A stretch of DNA of 64,000 nucleotides, taken from the NCBI GenBank assembly GCA_963576565.1, contig CAUYVT010000057.1:1-64000 (forward strand), in the 5' to 3' direction. Origin of the DNA: Aspidapion aeneum (Eukaryota > Arthropoda > Insecta > Coleoptera > Brentidae). Each line of letters begins with the position of its first letter. Position 1 is the stretch's first letter. Position numbers and translations under genes: made by a program. Of this stretch, positions 43,162 through 52,620 are shown one piece after another. Below the pieces are notes generated by a model. It was not told where the DNA came from. It made no database searches and saw only the letters and a list, made by a program, of their open reading frames with translations.

Positions 43162-45338
43162 GGCAACGTTACATATTTGTTTATTTAGGTAAATAATCAA
43201 GGCTCTTCGAATCGTCTTTCTGTACACAAATTAAGGGTATTTTATAGAGCTAGGTTTGGAGGTTATAAAGTGTCCAAAAAGTTACCTTATAAAGGAGACA
43301 TTCCATCGAATTACTGTGGACATTGCGCACACCGTATTATCTGGACATCGTAATCGGAATTTAGGATCACAGGTTTCGGAAAAATCACATTAAAACTTTT
43401 GATTGTTTTGTTTATCTGTGGAATTTCGTGGGTTTCTTTGACGTTCATGAAAATAAACAGCTGTTCTGCTGGGGCATAGCGGCGTTGCCGCATCACAAAT
43501 GGTTTCAGTAACAGGAAGGAAACATTTAGATGAACATTTCATTCGCATATGTTTATTTTCGAGGATATTGGGAAAATAATTTCTCTTCCGAACCTCATAT
43601 CCTCCACGGATTAGCTAGTTTTGATAGCACGAAAACATAGTTAGGTCCACGGTTTGACCAGGAACAACCGAGGCTCCGCCCCCTTTGATATCTTTATTAA
43701 TGATGAGGAGAAGATAAAATAAATACGAGTTATGCACTTTTGTAAATGGGAGATAAACGAGGGATAAAAACCAAGACTAAAAGAATAAACGAAATCGTGT
43801 GAGTTAACATCTGAACACTCTTGTGCCGAGTTTAAGCAGTAGTTCAGTGTGTATTTTTAGGTTCAGGTTCAGAAACAACTTTATTAATGTAGAAATGTTT
43901 TACAAAAATGGCGTCAAACCATATGAATCTTAGAGAAAACATTTATAAAGAGCAAAGGAAACTTTTGACTAAAACTGTAACTAAAATACAACTAAATTCT
44001 ACACTTAGTATAGCTTTACCTATATGGGAATTGGTTGAATGATTGAATAGTAATTGATTTTACAGTTGATGGTTTCAATGCTGAGCTTCTTATAGTCCTG
44101 CTGGTAATATTCCTCCTACTTGCTATGTTGGCAGGGGTCCGGTAGGCAAATGTTCGGTCTATGTATGGAGGGTGTCTCGACGTCCTTGTTATGAAAATTT
44201 CAACCGTGGAAATAGATCCGACAACACCTCAATGCGCGTTTTACGTATTTTCAATATCCCCTTGGTCGATGCTGCCCCCTATATACCGGTACGAAAGTAT
44301 TAATGTATTTCCTCATTAGTTAGTTTGAAAACCGCGGGTTTTTTCCTCTAGTTTCGCAAACCGGAGTTAGTGATTTTTCGGTGAGAGCGTTCTTTTTTAT
44401 AAATACTGTTGGTACTGTGTGTACTGTCCCCACCAAATCTAGAAACGACTTCCGGCAACTTCATTTTTTTTTGTATTCTCGACAAAGTGCCTTGTCTCTT
44501 TCCTAACGAATTTTGGCTGGGCTGGTGGCCATCTGTTGGTGTCGCCATTGTTTCTGTGGTTATTGGCACTTATTGGCACTGCAGTAGATGCAGATTATAC
44601 CAAAGACGGTTTACTGTGAGCCGTCGTGTTTAGGCGAATCTTAAAGTGACGCTCACACCCTTTGAGAGGGATTAAAAGGCGGCCTACGCCATTTCTACGG
44701 GAAATAAGAGCGGTAGGTTCGATTTTTTTGATTATTTTTTTTGAATTCTTCAAGACAATATTTGCCTCCCAAATTGTAGTTGTTTTTCGTGTGAAATGTA
44801 CTTTTTCGACAAAGAACGTGGGGAACTTTTGGAGTTTTTTTATTTTTTTTTAAAACCACGTTTTGGTTAAAACTATATGTTGTTTTTCTCCTTTGTCTAC
44901 AGCCCTGTCCATTCCATCGACGACAGTTGTGCTGGACGCTGGTGTGAAGCCGGGTGTAGCATTGTAACCCTGGGAAAGGTACGTTAGGATTATTTTAGTT
45001 TATCTGTTTAAATCTACTTTATTTTATTGAGTCGACATGGGGTTCTTGATTTAGATTACTCGGTGTAGGGGAACTTCGTGCAAAATAGACGAATTCCAGG
45101 AAACTGAAACATTTCATTTTCCACAGGGTTTTACGCTCTGGCAAAAATCCAGCAACAATTTTTGACTATGTGCTGCCCTAGCATCATGTGCTAGGAGATC
45201 CTCAGGGTGGGCGTGAACAAGAACTGGGACCGGTGCAGCAGTGAGGAAAATGTCTGGGACCAATACGGTTTACAAGTAACAAAATAACAGAATAAGAAGA
45301 CCAAGGTAGGAGCAAGTACCCCTTAGATATAATATTTT

Positions 45339-45373
<35 letters not shown>

Positions 45374-46375
45374 CCGAACCGAACCGAACCGAACCGAACC
45401 GAACCGAACCGAACCGAACCGAACCGAACCGAACCGAACCACCATATAATTTCAACATTTTTGTAAACGCAAGATAAGTTATGACGTCATAACCCCAATT
45501 TTGCAGCAATTAAGCTAAGTTTAAATTGCTATTGCGTGCCATTCTGGCTCTGACTTGGTTTCCTTGTTACACTCATTTATTTTAAGCATGTTTCCAATAT
45601 TAACTTCAACTTCAACCTTTAGAATAAACAAGATGAACTAAATCTTTGCGTTATTTGTACAACCCAATGACCAACTTTGCAGAGACAAAAGAGAGATGAG
45701 ATTATATTTTTTTAGCGGTTTCCTTACATTGTTTTACCTCATGGGGAGGATCTCGGACTGGGTTGCTGTCTGTCTCATTCTACCCAACGTAGAATGATGA
45801 CAGCAGATATTTAGTCCAGATCTCCCCTATGACAGAATAATTTTGGAAGTATATTTTTTTTTACAATCATTTATATAAGTGAGTCTTACACTACTGACTC
45901 AAATGTAGGTACACTGTGACCTGTTGGGAATGTGCATCTATCTATAAAGAACTTTCTATTTGTGTCATTTTGATTCATTTAGGAATCTTTTAGAATTTTA
46001 TTTTGTTTATTAGTCAATTTTTTTTTTGGTTTTTTAATTACACAAATACTCTGGAAGCCTCGGAAGTAGGTAGAATTTCATTGTTTGGCTACAACGTTTG
46101 GGTTGAACTGTATTTTTAATTAAGATCTTCTTTGTAAAACATTGATATTAAAACACTGTGGCGCACTTAAAATTTTCTTATTTCTGAACCCCCCCTTCTC
46201 CACTGTATTAAAGTTGCCGGGCATATCAATGTTTTACCTAGCTGAAAAATACAGTTCTGCTTCCAGATATTTGTTTAATTATTCAGTAATTTTTTTTGTG
46301 TCACAAATTGGCACAGTGTTATTGTTCTATTCACAGTGTCACAAAATGTCTCCCAACGCATTTTAATTGGCCACA
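43137..46375 (+). repeat. 3' LTR of gypsy element (3239 bp)
   Basis: Direct repeat of the 5' LTR. Differences include a GC-rich insertion of about 37 bp near 43472-43508, a lengthened (AT)n tract at about 45342-45370 and a 14-copy GAACC array at 45371-45440 that the 5' LTR lacks at this place. It ends CCACA, followed by ACCT. Confidence 0.93.
45371..45440. repeat. (GAACC)14 array in 3' LTR
   Basis: Fourteen perfect copies of the pentamer directly after an (AT)n tract. At the homologous point in the 5' LTR (about 32740) there is only a short (AT)n tract. Confidence 0.95.
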
Positions 46376-46379
46376 ACCT

Positions 46380-47518
46380 AAATCATATAGCTATCGACTA
46401 AAAACATTATTTTATATCCTTGTTTCTTATCACAGAATGCTCGTTACTATTTAGTTTTATTATTTTAAGAATTTAATTTAATTTCTATTTTTAAAGAGTT
46501 TTTTTTTCATCTTAATAAAAGAAATTATCATATTATTTTTAAAAAGTAGGAAAATACACGGACGATAAAATCAAACCACAACAAAAAAAAATATCGAAGT
46601 ACCTAAATAAAAAGTAGATACCTATTTGGCTAAAAACAAAAAAATATAATATATTTTTGGGACCTAAGAAAAATTAATACCTTGGGAGGGTAAATACGCA
46701 TCTACTCAGCAAGGGTCTATTGTAGTCAGATCTTAGCAAGGGCAATAAATAGGTTTACCAAAAATATTAACAAATAATAACCAGTGCCATAAAAAAGAAA
46801 TATATCACAGTTAAATAAAATGGTTAGTAAAATAATTATTAAAATCTTATCTGCCAAATCCCACGCTGGAGGTTGGGTCCTCAAAAATTTTGAGTAGGTA
46901 GAATGGTCGGTACTTCCACAAAACAGGTTTCAAAACGGGCCAGCAAAACAAAAAGAAAGCAGTCACACGGCTATTGCAAAATGGATTTATCTTCAATAAA
47001 TAATTACGGGCTTCTGCACAAAGTATGGGTAATGTACGGGCTTCAAAACATATACGGGTTTCCAGAAAATGAACTCCACAAAATGGCCAGTAATGACCAA
47101 TGACCCACCTTTTTATCACACCAGCATTTTTCATGAAAAACTCTTTTACAAAACACTGTACAATTTCTGTAGGTTTCAAAACATTTTTGAGTAGCAGTGA
47201 TGCTTGGTTAAAATAAGTTTTTAAAAGATTTTATTAGCCGGTGTTAAACTGCTCCCTCTATCATCGAAAAATTGACGATACACTCTATAGCAAAAACTAA
47301 GGTAGTTCGGTTAACATATGGAAGTTAAACTGTAGCGAGAATTCGCATATACATGACTCTCTCGGCTACGTTCATTTGAAAAGAGACGGCGGGTTTCCCT
47401 GAGTGAACGAGCAGCCCAGATCAGTCTTAATAGAGGCGCGCGAACACAAAAGCGGTGAGTGGGGCATCGCGCCGTACAGCGATCGTACCTTGCGCTGGTT
47501 GAAACAAATTTTATCACG
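46380..47518. other. Unassigned AT-rich stretch with short internal repeats
   Basis: No credible gene. Around 46905-47100 a short motif recurs (ACGGGCTTC / ACGGGTTTCC with CACAAAATGG or CAAAACGGG variants), suggesting an old tandem repeat; the overlapping open frames there have no domain. A GC-richer block starts near 47340. Confidence 0.5.
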
Positions 47519-47608
47519 AGGTACGGTAGTCCAGTGGACAAGGCGACGAAGGAAAATCCACAACGAACACACAGCGGAGGATCGCTCCCCCGACGATACT
47601 GTTTTTTT
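47519..47608 (+). repeat. Possible tRNA-derived SINE head
   Basis: GGTAGTCCAGTGG (about 47525-47537) fits a Pol III A box and is followed by AAGGCGACG, like a Ser/Leu tRNA D-arm region. GGATCGCTCCC (about 47579-47589) resembles a B box at usual spacing, and seven Ts (47602-47608) could terminate Pol III. No full cloverleaf was found, so this is a degenerate tRNA-like unit at best. Confidence 0.35.
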
Positions 47609-47658
47609 ATACGTGGATATTGCTCTGATTTATTTTTATTTGTACAGGGTGTTACAAG

Positions 47659-47832
47659 TACAGTCGAACCTCTATAACTCGAACTCAAGGGGACAACTAA
47701 ATTAGTTCGAGTTATGGAGAGTTCGAGTTAAAGAGGTAAAAATACATATAAAAAATGCAGGGACAACTTAAAAGGTTCGAGTTATAGAGAGGTTCGAGTT
47801 ATAGAGGTTCGAGTTAGAGAAGTTCGACTGTA
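47659..47832. mobile_element. pogo/Tigger-type MITE
   Basis: The 170-bp element (47661-47830) is flanked by TA on both sides (47659-47660 and 47831-47832). Its inverted ends start CAGTCGAACCTCTATAACTC and, on the other strand, CAGTCGAACTTCTCTAACTC. The end sequence CAGT(C/G)GAACCTC.ATAACTCGAA is characteristic of pogo/Tigger relatives of Tc1/mariner, which duplicate TA. The subterminal repeats of the same motif are typical transposase sites. No transposase is encoded. Confidence 0.85.
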
Positions 47833-47889
47833 TTTTGATTTTTCTTTTGGCTTAAAAACGTTACTTGCTATCAGGGTTAAGAAAAAATC

Positions 47890-48010
47890 GTTACAATGTC
47901 TGGAAGTACAGTAGAATTTTGATGATCTATACATGAGTGAGCGAGTGAGTGGCATTTTGACGTTTATACAATTTCGTAACTACTTTACTACCATATGGAA
48001 GTCTATGAAA
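47890..48010 (+). repeat. Dispersed repeat, inverted partner of 53690-53860
   Basis: The stretch with GGAAGTACAGTAGAAT, then ATCTATACATGAGTGAG and TTTCGTAACTACTTTACTAC recurs in inverted orientation about 5.7 kb to the right with moderate divergence. No ORF. Confidence 0.75.
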
Positions 48011-48136
48011 CTTAAAGGTGTACATATATAGGCATGCTACACACTTTATTACGATTAGTAAGTCATTTCCAAAAAGGTGAAACATAAAAAATTATTCAAT
48101 TTAACTTAATTTGTGTCCTTAAATGTTTTTAGTTAA

Positions 48137-48867
48137 TAGTTGGTTGTTGAGGTAGGACAAACAAAATTCATGTAACTGTTTAAATGATTGTAAAATAGTT
48201 ATTCAAAGCAAAACCTAAATTGATTGATTTATTCATAAAAAGAATTACTTATAGTAAACATTTTAATGAAAAACTTTATATAAAAAAAATATTATTACAA
48301 TTTATTCAAAATTAATATTAAAAAAAGTGAAAATTTTTTAAAATTATTTAGAAAAGAGAAAAACTCAGAAACATTACGGGAAAACAGAAAAGAAGCCACA
48401 CCTTTCACTTCCTAGCAGCTACATTCGTCAATATTATTGTCTTTCAAATGCCAATATGTCATTTTGATGTTGAAGCTTGTAATATCTGGAACAACGATTG
48501 ACAGTTACTTAAAAAGAATAAAGTAAAACACAAAAAAAAGGCAAACAAAAAATATTGCAGAGGTAATAGCTAAAATAAAATGAAGAAAAGCTTATCCTTC
48601 TTGTTCCTTCCTCCAAGGGTCATATTACACAAAAACGTTTTTTAAAATGAGAAAAATGTAAAATTAGGTCAAAATTAAATAATAATTAAAATTAAGACTT
48701 AACAAGAATTAAAATTATTAAAATAGTTTTTGCTTTGACTAACTATTTTACTGCAGGTTCTTTTATCTATTTTTTAGCACTGATAAAGGTTTAAACAATA
48801 AACCGAAACGTTTTCAATCATTTAAACAGTTACATGAATTTATTTGTCCTACCCCAACAACCAACTA
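48137..48867. mobile_element. DNA-transposon-like element with 50-bp inverted ends
   Basis: About 730 bp. The left arm (about 48137-48190, starting TAGTTGGTTGTTG) and the reverse complement of the right arm (about 48815-48867) agree over about 50 bp with few mismatches. TA lies at both outer edges. The interior has no transposase; near the right end is a hammerhead-like core (48780-48809). It could also be a Penelope-like terminal repeat in inverted arrangement. Its right end lies only about 19 bp from the kinase exon at 48886. Confidence 0.65.
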
Positions 48868-48885
48868 TCAAATAAAAAATTATAC

Positions 48886-49016
48886 CTGTAAAATGATGGC
48901 CTGCAAAGTATAAGCCCCTAGCTTCGCCCCCGATCTCCGATAATTTTTCAAAACCAAATCTAATGCACCTTGAGGAGCCATATCCAGAACCAGGGCTAAG
49001 GGACTAGTACAGACTC
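48886..49016 (-). CDS. Lrrk: LRRK-type kinase, exon encoding hinge region
   Basis: The 131-bp exon has an acceptor ending TTTTTTTAG just before 49016 and a donor GTATAA from 48885 downward. It completes a Gly codon split with the upstream exon (phase 1) and adds 43 codons, starting VCTSPLALVL and DMAPQGALDL and ending AIILQ. This is the segment after beta-4 and through the hinge into alpha-D of a protein kinase. The order of HPNIVPFIG, a LVLDMAP hinge, GALD and YRRSGA is typical of insect LRRK, a Roco-family Ser/Thr kinase with GTPase domain acting on membranes and vesicle traffic. The catalytic-loop exon should follow at lower coordinates but was not found. Confidence 0.85.
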
Positions 49017-49785
49017 CTAAAAAAATAAAAACGCAAAATACTTGTAACTGCACCAATTGGAAAACTTTATTCTTATTATGATTATAATTATTGAGTTTAG
49101 GAAAAAAGTTATTCTTTCTAAAATGTTATGTCCTAAAAGCCAAAATAAAATAATTAGACATCAACATTTTCCAGTGGCTATTTTATTTTAGATTTTTGGG
49201 AGACTCATAACTATTTATGAAGAATAATATTTTTTGTAAAATTATTATTAATAAAAAAGTTTTCAACATAATGTCATTTCAACCCTACCAATAAAATTAT
49301 GGGTATTTCTTTACCGCTTTTGTAAAAAAAGTGCTTAGTGTTCTGGAAGAAGATTGCACTATTTTTACTATACTAAAGATTTTATGATAAAACATAAAAA
49401 GATGTTTGTCCTACAAATATGTCAAAATTACGAGATGAAAACTGTAACAGTAAAAAATTAGTTTTTGACAAGTCTTTTTCCGTGGCTTAAAAAATTTGTT
49501 TGAAAGCAACTGACAACATTATCTCCAAAATCGTATACTTGGTTTAAATCCGAAGCTTGAAAAATTTCTGCCCCGCGCACCTTGTTAGGAATCACTTTGA
49601 ACAATTTTCACAAAGGAAAATGTTGGGCGTCTCGGCAAAATAAAGCTTTTACAAAAATTCAGCCTGTTACTCATCACTTAAAAATAGACCGGTGTACTGC
49701 AGACTGTAGTGTTTTTCGAAAATTTTCAAACAATTATAATTAAAAACAATACTCATCGATTTCTATGTGACTCTAATATTCTCAC
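49017..49785 (-). other. Intron between the two kinase exons
   Basis: 769 bp with GTGAG donor and TTTTTTTAG acceptor on the minus strand. It holds AT-rich sequence and, at about 49550-49690, a GC-richer piece (GCGCACCTTGTTAGGAATC) that looks like part of an insect interspersed repeat. No ORF. Confidence 0.75.
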
Positions 49786-49944
49786 CAATAAAAGGAACAA
49801 TATTAGGATGCCTTAAATTTAACAAGATGTTTAGTTCTTGTCTGGCGGTGCAGTAGGCTTTGCAAGCGTATTGCAGTGGATCTCTGTCCCACTTTCCTTG
49901 AGCAGCTTTATAAGCCATGATTGCAGACTGACGAGCATTTGAAC
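49786..49944 (-). CDS. Lrrk: LRRK-type kinase, exon encoding N-lobe insert and alpha-C
   Basis: The 159-bp exon has an acceptor TTTATTGTAG before 49944 and a donor GTGAG from 49785 downward. Two bases complete a codon, then 52 codons follow, including KWDRDPLQYA, CTARQELNILL and NLRHPNIVPFI. RQE supplies the alpha-C glutamate that salt-bridges the ATP-binding lysine; HPNIV is the usual start of beta-4. The hydrophilic insert before alpha-C is also seen in LRRK1-like kinases. The glycine-loop and lysine exon must lie upstream (higher coordinates), but none was recognised to 64000. Phase agrees with the 48886-49016 exon, so both belong to one transcript. Confidence 0.85.
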
Positions 49945-49960
49945 CTACAATAAAATAAAT

Positions 49961-50455
49961 TGATCCATGACGGATCTGATACCTTTCTAGCTAGCCTATT
50001 ACCACACTTAAATTATTTTTATTATGAAATTATTTTTATTATTATTATTTTTATTATGAATTAGTTTTCCCTGTAATAGACAATAAGTTTGTTGGGAAAG
50101 AAATTGAATTAAAAAAAATTCGAGTGAAGCCATGGTATATCAGCTTTGAAAACAGTTTTTTGTAAATATCTTAGAAACTAAAGCTCTTAAAAAGTTTTTG
50201 GTTATAACACAAATTATTGAACAAAATATAATCTACTATATTCCGAAAACCGCATATTGATGCGATGCTCCGTTAAAAGTTAGCCTTTTAAAAATTTGTT
50301 ACTTATTAAAAAACATTAGCATTAATGGTTTTCGACCAAAATTTAATCAGCTCGTTAGAGTGTCGAATACTATTTTACCTAAAACTTTTATGATCATCGG
50401 TTCAGCGGTTTTTAGGAGCTATAGTATTACTGACAGACATACACACACACACACA
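49961..50455 (-). repeat. Microsatellite-linked dispersed repeat, copy 3 (diverged)
   Basis: An inverted, older relative of 25738-26156 and 29706-30131: on the minus strand it starts in a GT run (50440-50455), has CTCCTAAAAACCGCTGAACCG and ends GGTATCAGATCCGTCATGGATC. The end lies within about 16 bp of the exon at 49944, and weak similarity (ATTTATTT) continues into the polypyrimidine tract. An extra ATTATT-rich stretch is inserted at about 50018-50060. Confidence 0.75.
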
Positions 50456-50573
50456 TCACGATGACATTGCTAAGATAGGTCAAAACACAGCCAAATAACA
50501 TTCTCTAGCCATTGCTGCGCGGGCTACGAAGGTAAAAAGTCAAGTTGGTTGGTACAGGTAAAGTTTTAATTTA

Positions 50574-51231
50574 GTTTTTAGTAGTGTTGTAAAATTTCCA
50601 GAAATATATTTTCGGAAATATTTCCGGAAATATTTTCTAAAACATTGGAAATATATGGAAATAAATGAAATATAAAAAAAGGGAATATTTATTTATAAAA
50701 ATCATAATAAAACACCGGAAAAAACACAAACGGCTTATGCATGAACACAAATAAAGGGTTATTCTCCAAACAAATAAGCAGAAATGCATTTTAAAATTCA
50801 CTAACCATCGACACTGTCAAAAAATCAGAAATAAACTTCCCAATCTTACAAAATATACTTTACACAACGTATTACACGTATAATAATGTATAAAAGTATT
50901 TTCTACTGAATATTTATGTCGATTTCTCTACAAGCTCGGGACTTCCCCGTAGAAATGCGATGTTGCCAATAAGTTGGTGCAACCTCAAACTCGGTATATT
51001 CACTTTATGTGTTTGTAAAAATTATTCTATAGTAAGTTTAATGCTTATAGGGTTACAAAATATGAAAGATATATTAATGAACATCGGGTTTGAATTGTTA
51101 ATGGCAAGATTTAATTATTTTTTTAAATATTTCCAATATTCCCAATATTTCCAAGAGACGTTCGGAAATATTTCCGTTTCCATGGAAATATTTCCAATGG
51201 AAATATTTCCATTTACATCACTAGTTTTTAG
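50574..51231. mobile_element. hAT-type MITE with 8-bp target duplication
   Basis: The 642-bp element (50582-51223) is flanked by GTTTTTAG at 50574-50581 and 51224-51231. The ends are inverted: TAGTGTTGTAAAATTTCC and, on the other strand, TAGTGATGTAAATGGAAAT. Eight-bp duplications and TAGNG ends are hAT hallmarks. Both flanks inside the ends carry many GGAAATATTTCC palindromes, probable transposase binding sites. No transposase ORF is seen. Confidence 0.88.
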
Positions 51232-52415
51232 ACATCACACGATTCAAACAGAAATACTAGAGCAACTAGAGTGGATTTTACAGCCAACCAAAACTAAAAA
51301 GAGTGGGTACACCATGCGTTTGACATTACCACTAAAACAGCTGAAATAGACACGGGAGTAGAAGTAAGGTCACTCATCGTCAAGCAAGCTTTACAGGTAG
51401 CGAAGCCTAACTCTGATTTTCTATTTTTTGGTTATAATTTTTGACATATTTTCCTTGGTTTCGCATTGGCGGCTCGTTGTTATTTTAAAAATGTGGTTTT
51501 AACACAGTCTAAAGATCTATTTAATTATGATACAATTTCAAGATAGTTTGCAGCATAACTTTTTAATTCTAATTACATAAATATATATAAGTAAATAGGC
51601 AGCAAGAGTTCGACCTATTTTCCATAAGAAAACGCTAAGGTTCACGTTACCGAAAGTGGTCCAGTCAAGGTCACACGCAGATACATGTAGTCGAATTGTA
51701 CGATATGTTTTTATGGTGTAGACATTAAAAAATCGAGTTTTGGAAAGTAGGTAAAAAGAAAAATGGCGTATGATCAGGTTGTTGGTGGGCGGGGCACAAG
51801 AGCCCAATAGTATGATATGTTTTTTTTGTGGTGGGTATTAAAAATTGGAGTTTCGAAAGTAGGTAAGGAAAAATGGAGTGTTATATCAGTAAGTTGGTAG
51901 ACGGGTAAAAGAGTATGTATTTTTTGTGTGTTAGGAGGGGGGATGGGGCTGGATGGGGGGTTTCAAATATTAAGAGGCGTGAAGATCTAAGTCAAGTGGC
52001 AACTGTCAAATGTCAGTGTCAAATGCCAGCTGTCAAACGTCTGAAATGTCTGTCAAATTAATTGTGTCAAATGTCACCAGCCCGACGGCGCAGGCGTGCG
52101 TCAGGTAGGTGTTGGATTTTAGTATTTTGATGGTTGGATCTGTTTTACAGCTATGTTGGTAGACGGGTAAAAGAGTATGTATTTTTTGTGTTAGGTAATA
52201 CGGAGGGGGGATGCGGGGATGGGGGTTTCAAATATTTTGGATTTTAATATTTTGATGGTTGGATCAGTTTTACAGCTCTTAAGAGCTGCTTAGAGCAATT
52301 TACTTATAATTATACTGTTTGTGTACAATTATTTAAATGAAGGGACAATCAAGTCAGAAATTGACAAAAAAATCTAAAATATCTGTGTCTGTTTATAAAA
52401 GTGGTTAAAAGATGC
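51232..52415. other. Repeat-derived stretch with duplicated segments
   Basis: No supported gene. A G-rich segment (GTTGGTAGACGGGTAAAAGAG...) occurs at about 51893-51970 and 52155-52230. A second segment (TTTTGATGGTTGGATC) occurs at about 52125 and 52252. Between them, 52001-52079 has repeated TGTCAAA units. A short frame near 51340-51445 is coding-like but has no recognised domain. Confidence 0.6.
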
Positions 52416-52620
52416 TATAGTCCAAATTATACGCATTTGTAATGACGTCACCAGATGAGAAAAAAACGTATGGCGTAGATATTTTTGCCAAAAATTACCT
52501 ACCTATTTAAATCATAGACACTACGTTTTTTAAAAAGTTTATTGTCGCCGCTGTTTATAATATACTAAACAAAGATAAACAAAAATGACGTCATTACAAA
52601 TGGGTATAATTTGAACTATA
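52416..52620. mobile_element. TA-flanked MITE, about 205 bp
   Basis: Inverted ends of about 35 bp: the left arm begins TATAGTCCAAATTATACGC and the right arm, on the other strand, TATAGTTCAAATTATACCC; both reach AATGACGTCA. TA at both edges suits a Tc1/mariner-type mobiliser. No ORF. Confidence 0.8.

Larger units (their letters stand above)
30506..46379 (+). mobile_element. Gypsy-group LTR retrotransposon with 3.2-kb LTRs, defective
   Basis: The element itself is 30510-46375 (15,866 bp), flanked by a 4-bp target duplication ACCT at 30506-30509 and 46376-46379. The LTRs begin TGTAACG and end CCACA. The internal part has a tRNA-Lys-type primer-binding site, a 4.8-kb leader, gag, a -1 frameshift signal, pol and a polypurine tract. 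The order protease, RT, RNase H, integrase places it in the gypsy superfamily. No env gene is seen. Gag has an in-frame stop and the RT core is deleted, so it is not autonomous. Confidence 0.93.

Noticed and set aside
45371..45440. Telomere or interstitial telomeric repeat made of GAACC
   Set aside because: It lies inside a retrotransposon LTR next to an AT tract and does not equal a known insect telomere unit.
46847..47179. 110-codon minus-strand frame with several aromatic residues
   Set aside because: It runs through a short internal repeat and overlaps a plus-strand frame; no domain recognised.
47311..47705. Overlapping frames of 100-125 codons on both strands
   Set aside because: They lie in a GC-richer tRNA-like/repeat block; neither has a recognisable domain and they contradict each other.
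50960..51349. 129-codon plus-strand frame
   Set aside because: It crosses the end of the hAT MITE and its target duplication, so it is a chance fusion.
51320..51450. Possible further kinase exon
   Set aside because: It is a plus-strand frame, has no kinase motif and lacks clear splice borders.
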